64,000 nucleotides of DNA from Streptomyces asoensis (GCF_016860545.1 NZ_BNEB01000005.1:186001-250000), one strand, 5' to 3'. Shown: positions 25,244 through 33,820, counted from the stretch's first letter. Program-made: numbers and translations. Notes: generated from the letters alone by a model not told the origin.

Positions 25244-25791
25244 CCCCGTACCCCCTTGGGCGTGTAGCTGAGCGGCTGGGCCTCTTCCGCGACGCCTTCG
25301 GGCCCGAGTTCCGGCACGAGCGCGCGGAGCTTGGCGAGCGTCCGGTACGTCGTGCTGCGGACGGTGCCGACCGGGCATCCCAGGAGGGCGGCGACCTCCC
25401 CCTCCGGCAGGTCCTCGAAGTAGCGCAGCACGACGACCGCCCGCTGCCGCTTCGTCAGCCGGCCGAGCGCCGCCCACAGCGCGATGCGCAGTTCGGCGCC
25501 CGTCCCGGCGTCCGAATCCGTACCGGGCTCGGGCAGGACGGGCACCGTCGTCTCGGCCCGGTGCCTGCGCAGCCGCCAGCGGCTCACCTGCTGGCGGTAC
25601 ATGACCTGGCGGATGTACGCCTCGTGCTGGTCGATGTGCGCCCAGCGTCCGTACGCTTTCATCAGCGCGATCTGCAGTAAGTCCTCCGCGGCGTGTTGGT
25701 CCCCGCCGGTGAGCAGTACCGCGAGCCGCAGCAGCGCGGTGGAACGCGCGGCTACGAACTCGCGGAACTCGTCGTGACTCGAGGCCTTCAT
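25240..25791 (-). CDS. SigE-family ECF sigma factor
   Basis: 183 residues. Region 2: FREFVAARSTALLRLAVLLT, GGDQHAAEDLLQIALMKAYG RW; region 4: LTKRQRAVVVLRYFEDLPEG EVAALLGCPVGTVRSTTYRT. The DLLQ-xALxKxYxRW signature and lack of a zinc-finger neighbour place it in the abundant Streptomyces SigE-family subgroup. GGAGGA lies three bases before ATG 25791. Its stop overlaps the propeller-protein start. Expected to direct a stress or envelope regulon; target unknown. Confidence 0.9.
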   Translation of the reverse strand: MKASSHDEFREFVAARSTALLRLAVLLTGGDQHAAEDLLQIALMKAYGRWAHIDQHEAYIRQVMYRQQVSRWRLRRHRAETTVPVLPEPGTDSDAGTGAELRIALWAALGRLTKRQRAVVVLRYFEDLPEGEVAALLGCPVGTVRSTTYRTLAKLRALVPELGPEGVAEEAQPLSYTPKGVRG

Positions 25792-25890
25792 CCGTCCTCC
25801 CCTTCTCGACAGCTCAAGACGCGACGAGCCGCCCGCCGCTATCCCTCGCCGGACGGAACTCTCCGCCCACACCCGCCGAGGCGGACGCCA

Positions 25891-25921
25891 GGAGGCCCCG
25901 GACCGTCGGTCCGGGGCCTCC
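25891..25921 (-). terminator. Terminator downstream of the DUF4383 gene
   Basis: Perfect 14-base stem GGAGGCCCCGGACC / GGTCCGGGGCCTCC with a GTC loop, 22 bases beyond the DUF4383 stop and 100 bases before the sigma start; separates the two minus-strand units. Confidence 0.85.
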
Positions 25922-25943
25922 CGCGTGGGTGCGGGTGCGTGAC

Positions 25944-26537
25944 TCAGCCTCGCAGGGACGCCTTCGGCGCACCGGCACCGGCACCGGCACCCGATGCGGA
26001 TCCGACCGTGGGGCGCGCGCCGTGGGTCATCGGATCCAGTGCCTGCCGACGCCGCTTCAGGGACTCCTTGGCCGCCTCGCGCGGGTGGCGGCGGCGCCAG
26101 TACGGGTTGTCGTGGGACAGCTTGCTGGAGACCCGGCCGTACATGCCGAAGGTGAGGATGATCAGCCCCATGACGAAGCTGAACATCACGTTGATCATGC
26201 CGAAGTCGAGCACGTTGGCCGACCGGTCCAGGATGAAGACGTGGACGAATCCGCTCAGCAGGAACAGCGAGCCGACCACCATGTTGAGCGTCGAAGCGAA
26301 GTTGCCGCCGACGATCGCGCCGGCGATGAGGACCAGGCCGACGACCACGGAGATCAGGCTCAGGACGCCGTTGGTCGACATACCGGCGAGATGGCGGCCG
26401 TCCGTGTCGAACGGGCTCAGCCGGTCGGCGAACCCGAGAGTCCCGAAGACCAGCAGGACGAGGCCGCAGAAGGCGGCTCCGTAGCGGTAGACGGTGGCCA
26501 GCCGGTGGTCGAGGGGCAACTCGTCGCTGAGTTTCAT
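25944..26537 (-). CDS. DUF4383 integral membrane protein
   Basis: 197 residues, four predicted membrane helices: about 18-36 (YGAAFCGLVLLVFGTLGF), 56-77 (NGVLSLISVVVGLVLIAGAI), 84-103 (TLNMVVGSLFLLSGFVHVF) and 112-133 (MINVMFSFVMGLIILTFGM). The NVLDFGMINVMFS and GxxxxHxFIxDRS segments fit DUF4383. The cytoplasmic tail is rich in Arg then Gly-Ala repeats. ATG 26537 has GAAAGGA six bases before it. Role unknown. Confidence 0.8.
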   Translation of the reverse strand: MKLSDELPLDHRLATVYRYGAAFCGLVLLVFGTLGFADRLSPFDTDGRHLAGMSTNGVLSLISVVVGLVLIAGAIVGGNFASTLNMVVGSLFLLSGFVHVFILDRSANVLDFGMINVMFSFVMGLIILTFGMYGRVSSKLSHDNPYWRRRHPREAAKESLKRRRQALDPMTHGARPTVGSASGAGAGAGAPKASLRG

Positions 26538-26695
26538 GGCGGGTCCTTTCCGGAGCCGAGGACTCTTCGTCACCTTCGGAAGGCGGCGCCGCTGCGACCG
26601 CTCTGCCCCGTATTCGCCCCGACCGACCGGATCGGTTGCACTCCATAGGAGTTACTTCGCGACTTTTGCCACGGCTTTTGCCACCGACCGGCCGG

Positions 26696-27616
26696 TCAGG
26701 GGCGCAGCAGTCCGACGGTGCCGACGGCGACGGCCTGTCCGCGGGTGAGGACCACGAACCGCCGACCGAGCGGCTGCGACGTCACGTCCACGAAGGCGCC
26801 CGCATACGGCACCGGGCCCAGGATGTCGACACTCAGGCCGCTCACGGCGGCCGCCGTCATGCCGCAGGTCAGCAGAGCCGCCTGCCGACCCGCCTCCAGA
26901 ACGGCCGCGGCCGTCAGACGGGAGGACCGTCCGCCGGTCAGCACGGGATGACAGGGATCCTTGGGCGCGATCACCAGTCGGCCCCGGGGCGCACGCCCCA
27001 GCATGACGTCCGGCTCCGCGGCCGCTCCCACGGCGGCCGCCGCCGGGTACAGGAGGCCGTGGCCCGCGTGGACGCCGGGCGTTGCGGCGCCCTGCCGCAC
27101 GGCCATCCGGATCGTGCACGAGCCGAAGCGCAGGCCCGAGTGGAGGAAGTCCGCGAAGACGCGGTATCCCGCGAGTCTGCCGGCATCGAGCATCACGTCC
27201 CCGACGGCGACCCGGGCGAGCACGGCGGTGGCCACGCCCCGCTCGCACGGCTGCGCCTGCGGGGTCACGCCCCAGCGGATCGAATCGGGCTCCAGAGCCG
27301 ACACCGCCCTCGGGAGGTGGTGCAGCTCCAGCGCCGCGGCGATCTGACGGACGGACTCCACCATGATCAGCGGGTGATGCGTGACGGCCGTGGCGCGCTC
27401 ATTGAGCGGATGGTGCCGAGGCCACTGGCACCAGGCCTCGAACCCCCGGGGGCCCAGTCGCCGCAGCGACAGGACGAGCAGGGAGGCAATCGTCTCGAGA
27501 CCGAGGCCGCGCCAGGTCGGCGGCACGTCCATGGCCTCGGGCTCCGGGACGGCCACGGTGGCCGGATCGCGGGGCCGCCTCGCCGCGGCCCGCGTGTCGT
27601 GCGTCGCGCCCTGCAT
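26696..27616 (-). CDS. AfsA-like hotdog enzyme
   Basis: 306 residues with two hotdog repeats of the A-factor biosynthesis (AfsA) type. Repeat 1: FEAWCQWPRHHPLN, THHPLIMVESVRQIAAALEL, then VGDVMLDAGRLAGYRVFADF. Repeat 2: VIAPKDPCHPVLTGGRSSRL, TAAAVLEAGRQAALLTCGM. AfsA-family enzymes join a beta-ketoacyl chain to a dihydroxyacetone phosphate-type acceptor to start gamma-butyrolactone signals. Here the second-repeat FDHPxDHxPGM motif is replaced by VLTGGRSSRLTAA, so chemistry may differ or be lost. AGGAGG lies five bases before ATG 27616. No gamma-butyrolactone receptor gene is adjacent. Confidence 0.72.
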   Translation of the reverse strand: MQGATHDTRAAARRPRDPATVAVPEPEAMDVPPTWRGLGLETIASLLVLSLRRLGPRGFEAWCQWPRHHPLNERATAVTHHPLIMVESVRQIAAALELHHLPRAVSALEPDSIRWGVTPQAQPCERGVATAVLARVAVGDVMLDAGRLAGYRVFADFLHSGLRFGSCTIRMAVRQGAATPGVHAGHGLLYPAAAAVGAAAEPDVMLGRAPRGRLVIAPKDPCHPVLTGGRSSRLTAAAVLEAGRQAALLTCGMTAAAVSGLSVDILGPVPYAGAFVDVTSQPLGRRFVVLTRGQAVAVGTVGLLRP

Positions 27617-27755
27617 GTGCGCCTCCTGATGACGACGGGACGGCCCGCGAACGGCGTACGCGGCGGATCGGGGGATGGTGACGGCCCGAGGGGGGTGTCG
27701 AGCCCGGGTGGCGTGGTGGACGAGGCCTGAGGGGCCGGGGCGGAGGGACGGAGGC

Positions 27756-28205
27756 TCAGGGGGCCGGGCCTGGGCGGTCGGGACCTTCCGGGCCGCGCGA
27801 CCGACGGGGTCCGAGTCGGGCGAGAAGGCGGACGGCGGCCCGGCCGAGACGGGCGACGAAGCCGAGGACGTGCGCGCCCCGGCGCCACCGGGCTCGGTCG
27901 TCCGGCGGGGCCGGAGAGTCGGCAGACGGCGGCTCGTCCCCGGCTTCCTCCGCCCGCGCAGCCGACCGCACGGCCTCCTGCACGGACGCCCGCAGCCGGG
28001 CCGGAGGGCTGAGAAGCGGCGACTCCGGGCAGGCGAGCCGGCCGGCGGCGACGGCACGCTCGTAGAGCGCCAGCCGTTCGCGGCACGCGGGACAGGTGTC
28101 GACGTGCCGGACGGCGACGTCTTCCCAGTCAGAGCGGACGCCGTCCAGAGCACGCGCCACGAGATCCGCGTGCGGGACGTGGGACCACTGCCTGCCTTCG
28201 GCCAT
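27756..28205 (-). CDS. Zinc-finger-like (anti-sigma-type) protein
   Basis: 149 residues. Near the N-terminus VRHVDTCPACRERLALYERA gives an H-x3-C-x2-C arrangement like the zinc-binding anti-sigma (ZAS/zf-HC2) module, preceded by a helix (HADLVARALDGVRSDWEDVA). A weakly hydrophobic arginine-rich helix (HVLGFVARLGRAAVRLLARL) lies near the C-terminus, not a convincing membrane span. It could be an anti-sigma factor for one of the nearby ECF sigma factors, but it is not adjacent to one on its strand; the AfsA-like gene follows 139 bases later. Confidence 0.6.
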   Translation of the reverse strand: MAEGRQWSHVPHADLVARALDGVRSDWEDVAVRHVDTCPACRERLALYERAVAAGRLACPESPLLSPPARLRASVQEAVRSAARAEEAGDEPPSADSPAPPDDRARWRRGAHVLGFVARLGRAAVRLLARLGPRRSRGPEGPDRPGPAP

Positions 28206-28383
28206 GCCGTCAGCTCCCTCGGTCAGCTCCTCGCACCACCACTACCGGCGGACGGCTCCCCGCGGATGCACCGGCCCGCAGGACTCCTCCCGAATCCGTC
28301 GCGCAAAAGCGCTCCGATCGCGAAATATGCGGGCGCGTACACTGGGAACCATCGCTGGCATCAGTCGATCCACAGGAGGACCG

Positions 28384-28680
28384 ATGATTGGCGTACTGGT
28401 GACTTTCACGCAAGCCGAAAAGTTCGATCCTTCCGCTCTCGCAAAGACTGCCGACGAACTCCGCGAGCCGTTCGAAGGCATGCCCGGCCTGCGCTTCAAG
28501 AGCTTCATGCTCGACGAGGCCGGATTGCAGGCGCGGAACTTCTACGTATGGGACGACGAGGAAAAAGGCCGCTCCTTCTTCACGGAGGAACTCGTCGAAA
28601 AGGTGACGGGAATTTACGGCACCCGACCCGAAATCGAATACCTGGAGATCGTGGGGTTCGTCGACAACTCCGGCACTTGA
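28384..28680 (+). CDS. Small alpha/beta-barrel monooxygenase-like protein
   Basis: 98 residues: MIGVLVTFTQ strand, then DELREPFEGMPGLRFKSFML, RNFYVWDDEEKGRSFFTEEL and IEYLEIVGFVDNS. Pattern of a ferredoxin-like dimeric barrel as in YdhR-type putative monooxygenases. AGGAGG lies four bases before ATG 28384. Possible role in oxidation or binding of a small aromatic; no partner gene. The following 227 bases to 28907 hold no gene I can support. Confidence 0.7.
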   Translation: MIGVLVTFTQAEKFDPSALAKTADELREPFEGMPGLRFKSFMLDEAGLQARNFYVWDDEEKGRSFFTEELVEKVTGIYGTRPEIEYLEIVGFVDNSGT

Positions 28681-28895
28681 TTATCGGCGAGGACGAGGGC
28701 GGTGAACTGCGGCGCCGTACCCATGCGGGGGATTGTTCCGCCCCCGGTGTACGACCGGACCGGGTGGGGCCGCTCCCGCACGGGTTCAGCCTGCGGCGGC
28801 CGGGGCGGTGAACGGCGCCGGGCACCCTTCGGATCCACCGGCGCGGCGGCGGCATGGCCCGTCCGCCGACACGGCTTCCTCATCTGCGTCGATAG

Positions 28896-28905
28896 TGCAT
28901 CGTTT
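28896..28905 (+). repeat. Third copy of TGCATCGTTT
   Basis: TGCATCGTTT lies just past the sigma-gene stop; the same ten bases occur at 29683-29692 in the sigma/LitR spacer. May be chance or a further regulator site. Confidence 0.35.
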
Positions 28906-28907
28906 CC

Positions 28908-29531
28908 TCACGACGCCAACGCGCCGCTCGCTTCGAGGGACCTGCCGAGTCGGTGGAGGCCGCGGCGGGCGTGGCTCTTGACCGTGCCCAGGGGCCAGCC
29001 GGTGAGCTCGGCGATCTGGGGTTGCGTCAGGTCTCCGTAGAAGGCGAGGACGAGTACGCGGCGCTGGGCTTCGGGCAGCCGGGCGAGTTCCCGGCCGACG
29101 AGGACCCGGTCGAGCACCGCGTCCGGCTGGGCATCACTGTCGGCGCACGGCTCGGACATCCGCTCCCCGACCGCCGTCGCCAGTTCGGCCCGCCGTGTAC
29201 GAGCGGTCAATGCGTCCGCGATCTTGCGGCGGGTGATCCCGACGAGCCAGGCCCCCAGGGCGCCCCGCTCGGGGTGGAAGCCGGCACGACCCCGCCAGGC
29301 GGCGAGGAAAACGGTCTGGGTGACGTCCTCCGCTTCCCTGGCGTCGCCCAGCGAGCGCCGCGCGAGGGTGTACACCAGGGGCGCCCACCGGTCGTACGCG
29401 GCGGTCAGGCCTGCCTCGTCGCCGGAGACGAAGCCGGCCGCCAGTTCGTCGTCGGCCGGGCAGTCCTCCGCGGGGACGTGCAGCGGGGCGGGGGTGTCGA
29501 CGGTGCGCTCGGTGGCTTGGCGTGCACTCAT
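28908..29531 (-). CDS. ECF sigma factor, probable LitS
   Basis: 207 residues. Region 2: LTAAYDRWAPLVYTLARRSL, GDAREAEDVTQTVFLAAWRG; region 4: ARLPEAQRRVLVLAFYGDLT, QPQIAELTGWPLGTVKSHAR RGLHRL. ATG 29531 follows GAGGAG. It is divergent from a LitR/CarH-type MerR gene; in Streptomyces coelicolor the light-inducible ECF factor LitS is encoded next to LitR, so by synteny this may be the LitS equivalent and drive the photolyase gene. The link is inference: carotenoid genes are absent from this window. Confidence 0.85.
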   Translation of the reverse strand: MSARQATERTVDTPAPLHVPAEDCPADDELAAGFVSGDEAGLTAAYDRWAPLVYTLARRSLGDAREAEDVTQTVFLAAWRGRAGFHPERGALGAWLVGITRRKIADALTARTRRAELATAVGERMSEPCADSDAQPDAVLDRVLVGRELARLPEAQRRVLVLAFYGDLTQPQIAELTGWPLGTVKSHARRGLHRLGRSLEASGALAS

Positions 29532-29894
29532 GGAGCTGCTCCTCGTGCGGGCGGAGACCGGTGCCGTCTCGGTTGGGACCTGGTACGCGGGCGGACCCGC
29601 ATGCCGGCTGTTCGGTCGCCGACGACTGCTGCTGTGTCCCACCTTCGAAGAATCGAACCGATGCGACAACTTGCATCGTCTCTGCATCGTTTTGCCCGCG
29701 CAGCCCACCGTGCGACGTCCGCGGCAGAGCGGTTGCGGTGTCGGCGGGACCGGCCGGCCGTCGCACGGACACCGCTCCGGATCTCTAACTCGGACCCGCC
29801 GCTGACCAGCGCATCCGTTCGCCCCCGGCCGCGGGAAGAAGGGGTGAACCACGCGGGCCGCCGGGTCCGCGCCGAGCGAAACGAGGCGCATCCC
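29532..29894. promoter_or_regulatory. Divergent sigma/LitR control region
   Basis: 363 bases without a gene. Near its centre TGCATCGT occurs twice (29672-29679, 29683-29690) at an exact 11-base period, TGCATCGT-CTC-TGCATCGT. CarH-type B12 photoreceptors bind direct repeats spaced 11 bases as tetramers, so this is a plausible LitR operator controlling both genes. An imperfect inverted copy (CCGATGCG, 29659) precedes it. Confidence 0.5.
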
Positions 29895-31109
29895 ATGGCG
29901 AACCAGGTCTCGTCACGGACCGCACCCGCCTCGCCCGAGGGGCCCGCGTCGGCCGCCGCCACCGCATCGACGGCCGTCCCGGCGTACGAAACCGACGCCG
30001 ACGCGGACGCCGACGTCAGCGCCGAGCCCGTCGAGGCCGGTGTGACGACGGGCTCCCTGGCCCGCATGCTCGGCGTGTCCCCGACGACGCTCCGTTCCTG
30101 GGACCGCCGCTACGGGCTGGGGCCCGCCGTGCGCGCACAGGGTCGTCAGCGGCGCTGGTCCACCCGGGATGTCGCCATGGTGAAGGCGATGTGCCAGCTC
30201 ACCGCCACCGGAGTGCCGCCCGCGGAGGCCGCCCGGGCCGTCATCGAGCAGGCACGCGGTGATCACGGCGCCGCGCCCTCGGCGAGCGACGCGACCGCTC
30301 CCGCCGCAGCCCCGGCCCTCGACCCAGCCCCAGCCTCGGCCCGCAATCCCGCCCCCGGATCCGACGGATCGCCGCCGTCCCCCGCCCGCACAGGCACAGG
30401 CACGGGCAGGGGCCCGAGCGCCGGTGCTTCCCGATCCCCGAGCGCGCTGCCGCTCGGCTCCGCCCGTCAGGAGTGCCGTGGCCTGGCGCGCGCAGCCGTC
30501 CGTCTGGACTCCCCCGCCGTGCACCAGCAGCTCACGGCCGCCGTGCGCGACCACGGCCTCGTCACGGCGTGGGAGGAGGTCATGGCGCCCACGCTGCGCG
30601 CCGTGGGACGCAAGTGGAAGTCCTCGGGCGACCGCTACGTGGAGGTCGAGCACCTTCTGTCGTGGCATGTCTCCACCGTCCTGCGCCACGCCTGCTTCTC
30701 CGCGCCGGTGCGCCAGGACCAGGACAGCTCCCCCGTGCTCCTGGCCTGCCTGCCGGGTGAGCAGCACACCCTGCCGCTGGAGGCGCTCAACGCGGCGCTG
30801 GCGGAGCAGGGGGTGCCCACGCTGATGCTCAGCGGGGCGGTCCCCGGTGAGGCCCTGGACGGCGCCGTGCGCCGGGTCGGCCCCTGCGCGGTGGCGCTGT
30901 GGGCGCAGTCACGGTCCACGGCGAGCCTGCCGCTGGCCCAGCACATCGCGTCGGCCCGCTGGGGGATCCGCGGGGCCCGCGGGCACAGTCCGGTCCTGGT
31001 GTGCGGACCGGGCTGGGACCGCGCCGCCTCCCGTGACCTGCTCCGTCCGGCGGGGTTGCGCGACGCCGTACGCATCCTCGTGGCGCTGCACACGTCGTCC
31101 CGGCCGTGA
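29895..31109 (+). CDS. LitR/CarH-type MerR regulator with B12-binding domain
   Basis: 404 residues. A Pro/Ala/Asp-rich N-terminal extension (1-48), MerR winged helix (TTGSLARMLGVSPTTLRSWD, RRYGLGPAVRAQGRQRRWST), a long low-complexity linker (125-190), then a cobalamin domain: helical bundle with Trp241 and Glu252-His253 (W-x10-EH, close to the Wx9EH of CarH), and Rossmann part VLLACLPGEQHTLPLEALNA with His291 in the ExH position that would be the lower cobalt ligand. CarH-type proteins bind adenosylcobalamin, tetramerise on DNA in the dark and dissociate in light. ATG 29895 has only a weak ribosome site. Neighbours, an ECF sigma and a photolyase, support a light switch. Confidence 0.82.
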   Translation: MANQVSSRTAPASPEGPASAAATASTAVPAYETDADADADVSAEPVEAGVTTGSLARMLGVSPTTLRSWDRRYGLGPAVRAQGRQRRWSTRDVAMVKAMCQLTATGVPPAEAARAVIEQARGDHGAAPSASDATAPAAAPALDPAPASARNPAPGSDGSPPSPARTGTGTGRGPSAGASRSPSALPLGSARQECRGLARAAVRLDSPAVHQQLTAAVRDHGLVTAWEEVMAPTLRAVGRKWKSSGDRYVEVEHLLSWHVSTVLRHACFSAPVRQDQDSSPVLLACLPGEQHTLPLEALNAALAEQGVPTLMLSGAVPGEALDGAVRRVGPCAVALWAQSRSTASLPLAQHIASARWGIRGARGHSPVLVCGPGWDRAASRDLLRPAGLRDAVRILVALHTSSRP

Positions 31110-31381
31110 CCTCCGGCCGCCACCGCCCACCCGGCGCGCACCGGCGGACGCCCGCCCGTCACGCCGGCCGTATGCCCGCCGTGCCCGCCCGTCCTGCCGC
31201 TGCCTGACCGTGCGCGGCCGACGTCCGGCCCGTGTCCGGCGGTGCCCTCGCGACCCGGTGGGCGCCGCACCGCGTCACCGCCCGGCCAGGTTCACCCGTT
31301 CGCCGGACGTCCCCGTGCATCCGGCCGCGCCGCGGCCGACGAACGCCCTGCACCTACGTCCCGCTGCCCCAAGGTGTGTCC

Positions 31382-31534
31382 ATGACCGCGCTGTTCTTCC
31401 GGCCTTCCGCCCCCGGCTCCCCAGGCCCCGGGGAGCTCACTTTCCGGAGCATCGAAGCGTTGACGCCTCCCCCCGCGCCCGCCCCCGCCGAGCGGGCCGA
31501 CGCCGACGGCCGGGACGGCGGTGGTCGCCCGTGA
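31382..31534 (+). CDS. 50-residue leader protein coupled to the photolyase
   Basis: MTALFFRPSAPGSPGPGELT followed by FRSIEALTPPPAPAPAERAD. AAGGTG lies six bases before ATG 31382 and the stop overlaps the photolyase GTG as GTGA. No family recognised. The start signal and overlap argue for translation, but the proline/alanine-rich content could also be a chance frame in 70%-plus G+C DNA. If real, it sets photolyase translation by coupling. Confidence 0.4.
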   Translation: MTALFFRPSAPGSPGPGELTFRSIEALTPPPAPAPAERADADGRDGGGRP

Positions 31535-33036
31535 CGGCGCACCACTGGCTCTTCGGCGACCAGCTGGGGCCTCACTTCCTCACGCCCGGCCCGGACGGTC
31601 CCGACCACGACGCGCACCTCGTGATGATCGAGGCACGGTCCGTCTTCCGGCGCCGCCGCTTCCATCGCGCCAAGGCCCATCTGCTGCTGAGCGCCATGCG
31701 GCACCGGGCCGCCGAACTGGGCGACCGGGTCCGGTACGTCCGGGCGGACACGTACCGGGAGGGTCTGCGCGAGGCGGTCGGCTCCGCACCGGTGACGGTG
31801 CACCATCCCACCTCCCGCGCGGCACTGCGGCTCGTGAAGAGCCTGGACGGCGTCCGGGTGCTGCCCGCGCGGGGCTTCCTCGTCCCGCACGAGGACTTCC
31901 GGGCGTGGGCCGGCGGCCGCCAGGGCGGGCGGCTGCGCCAGGAGGACTTCTACCGCTGGGTACGCCGCGGCAACGACCTGCTGATGAACGGCGACGAACC
32001 CGCGGGCGGCCGCTGGAACCACGACCACGACAACCGTGAACCTCCGCCCAAGGGTGCGCGCACCCTGGACGCGCCTGCGCCCTACCGTCCGCGGGAGAAC
32101 GACGTCGACGACGAGGTGCGCCACGACCTCGACCGGTGGGAACGCTCGGGCGAGGTCTCTTTCGTGGGACGCGACGGGCCGCGGCTCTTCCCTGCCTCAC
32201 GCCGTGAGGCCCGCGACGCGCTGCGCCGCTTCGTCTCCCTGCGGCTCGCCGGATTCGGCCCGCACGAGGACGCCATGCTCGCGGACGATCCCGTGCTCAG
32301 CCACAGTCTGCTGTCGTCGTCGCTCAACCTCGGTCTCCTCGATCCGCGCGAGTGCGTCGACCTCGCCGAGGAGGCCTGGCGCCGCGGCGACGCGCCTATC
32401 AACAGCGTCGAGGGGTTCGTGCGCCAGATCGCGGGCTGGCGCGAGTACGTCTGGCAGCTGTACTGGCACTTCGGTGAGGAGTACCGGCGGCGCAACGCGC
32501 TGGGGCACCGGGCGCCGCTGCCCGACTGGTTCCTGGAGCTCGACCCGGAGGCCGTCACGGCACGCTGTCTGTCCACGGTCCTCACCCAGGTGCGCGACAG
32601 CGGCTGGACGCACCACATCCCGCGGCTGATGCTGCTGGGAAGTCACGCGCTCCAGCGCGGCTGGGACCCGGCGGCGGTCACCGACTGGTTCCACCGCAGC
32701 TTCGTCGACGGCTACGACTGGGTGATGCTCCCGAACGTGCTCGGCATGTCCCAGTACGCCGACGGCGGGCGCATGACCACCAAGCCGTACACCTCGGGCG
32801 GCGCCTACGTGAACCGGATGAGCGACTTCTGCCGCCCCTGCGCCTACCGCCCGACCGTGCGCACGGGCGAGGACGCCTGTCCGTACACCGCCGGGTACTG
32901 GGCCTTCCTGCATCGCCACCGTGCACGGCTGGAGCACAATCCGCGGATGTCCCAGGCGGTACGGGGTCTGGACCGCCTCGCCGATCTGGACGAACTGCTC
33001 GCCCAGGAGCGGCGGCGCGGGGACGGGCCGCCCTGA
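31531..33036 (+). CDS. Iron-sulfur photolyase/cryptochrome (FeS-BCP, PhrB type)
   Basis: 501 residues. Antenna-binding N-terminal domain starts VTAHHWLFGDQLGPHFLTPG; PhrB-type features include WNHDHDNREPPPKG, SVEGFVRQIAGWREYVWQLY (FAD domain) and GYDWVMLPNVLGMSQYADGG. Four cysteines match the 4Fe-4S ligands of Agrobacterium PhrB in position and spacing: Cys346, Cys434, Cys437 and Cys450 (C-x2-C-x12-C). PhrB-type enzymes repair (6-4) photoproducts using blue light. GTG 31531 overlaps the 50-residue leader. Downstream of LitR, so probably light-induced through the adjacent sigma factor. Confidence 0.9.
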   Translation: MTAHHWLFGDQLGPHFLTPGPDGPDHDAHLVMIEARSVFRRRRFHRAKAHLLLSAMRHRAAELGDRVRYVRADTYREGLREAVGSAPVTVHHPTSRAALRLVKSLDGVRVLPARGFLVPHEDFRAWAGGRQGGRLRQEDFYRWVRRGNDLLMNGDEPAGGRWNHDHDNREPPPKGARTLDAPAPYRPRENDVDDEVRHDLDRWERSGEVSFVGRDGPRLFPASRREARDALRRFVSLRLAGFGPHEDAMLADDPVLSHSLLSSSLNLGLLDPRECVDLAEEAWRRGDAPINSVEGFVRQIAGWREYVWQLYWHFGEEYRRRNALGHRAPLPDWFLELDPEAVTARCLSTVLTQVRDSGWTHHIPRLMLLGSHALQRGWDPAAVTDWFHRSFVDGYDWVMLPNVLGMSQYADGGRMTTKPYTSGGAYVNRMSDFCRPCAYRPTVRTGEDACPYTAGYWAFLHRHRARLEHNPRMSQAVRGLDRLADLDELLAQERRRGDGPP

Positions 33037-33213
33037 GCCCGCCGGGCGCGAACCGACGGGTTCGGTGGGTCCGCGGGGCGGCGGCAGCAGGTCGACGTGC
33101 ATTTGCCCGCGATCGGATACAGCTGGGGTTGCTTGCTCGTTGACTCTTCGGGTAGTGCGTTTGAATGAGCATGGAATCTGCATTGCCCCGGGTTTACTGA
33201 AAGTGACTCCTTT

Positions 33214-33720
33214 GTGACGTACCTCGACGGCGCCGGCAACGATCAGGCGAGGGAGCCGGGCGATGACCCCAGGGCCGTCGCACTGGAGATCGCCGATGCC
33301 GTGGAGGGTCTGGCGGACCTGTGGGCGGTGGCCGCTCAGGACGCGCCGCTGCGTTTGTCCCTGCACCAGTTGAGGGCGCTGCGCACTCTGGAGTCGGCAC
33401 CGGGTCTGAACCTGACGGCTCTGGCCGAGCGTCTGGACATCGGCATGCCCACGGCCAGCCGGCTGTGCGACCGTCTCGAGGCGGCCGGTCTGCTGGAGCG
33501 TACGTCCCACCCGCACAACCGCCGCGAGGTGCAGCTGAGTCTCACCACGCACGGCCGGCTGGTGCTGGGCGAGGTGTCGGACCGCAGGGCCAGGGCCCTG
33601 GCCGCCGTGCTGGGCGGGATGGATCCCACCGATCTGGCCGCGTTGCGGGGCGGGTTGAGGGCCTTTCACATGGCGCGGCAGCTCCCGTCATCGTGGCCCG
33701 GGGACACGGACCCCCGGTGA
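33214..33720 (+). CDS. MarR-family transcriptional regulator
   Basis: 168 residues: LSLHQLRALRTLESAPGLNL, TALAERLDIGMPTASRLCDR, LEAAGLLERTSHPHNRREVQ form the winged helix (50-110), flanked by dimerisation helices. Start GTG 33214. It is convergent with the SpoIIE-type gene ending at 33821 and downstream of the photolyase. It is a paralog of the MarR at 37247 (shared TPSSASRLCDRLxAAGxxER and RREVxLxLxxHGR text), and the two bracket the phosphatase-ATPase group, suggesting a duplicated regulatory cassette. Confidence 0.9.
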   Translation: MTYLDGAGNDQAREPGDDPRAVALEIADAVEGLADLWAVAAQDAPLRLSLHQLRALRTLESAPGLNLTALAERLDIGMPTASRLCDRLEAAGLLERTSHPHNRREVQLSLTTHGRLVLGEVSDRRARALAAVLGGMDPTDLAALRGGLRAFHMARQLPSSWPGDTDPR

Positions 33721-33820
33721 CGGACCCCGACGGGTCGGTGCCGTGGGCCGCCCCGCACGAGCCGTCACGCACGAGCCGTGGAACCCGGGCCGCCCGGCCG
33801 AGGCCGTCGTCCCCGGGCGG

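Noticed and set aside
26696..27616. Gamma-butyrolactone signalling locus
   Set aside because: Only an AfsA-like gene is present; no receptor-type TetR gene or reductase next to it, so a full locus is not supported.
28908..33036. Carotenoid biosynthesis cluster
   Set aside because: LitR and sigma genes often adjoin crt genes, but no phytoene synthase or desaturase is present in this window.
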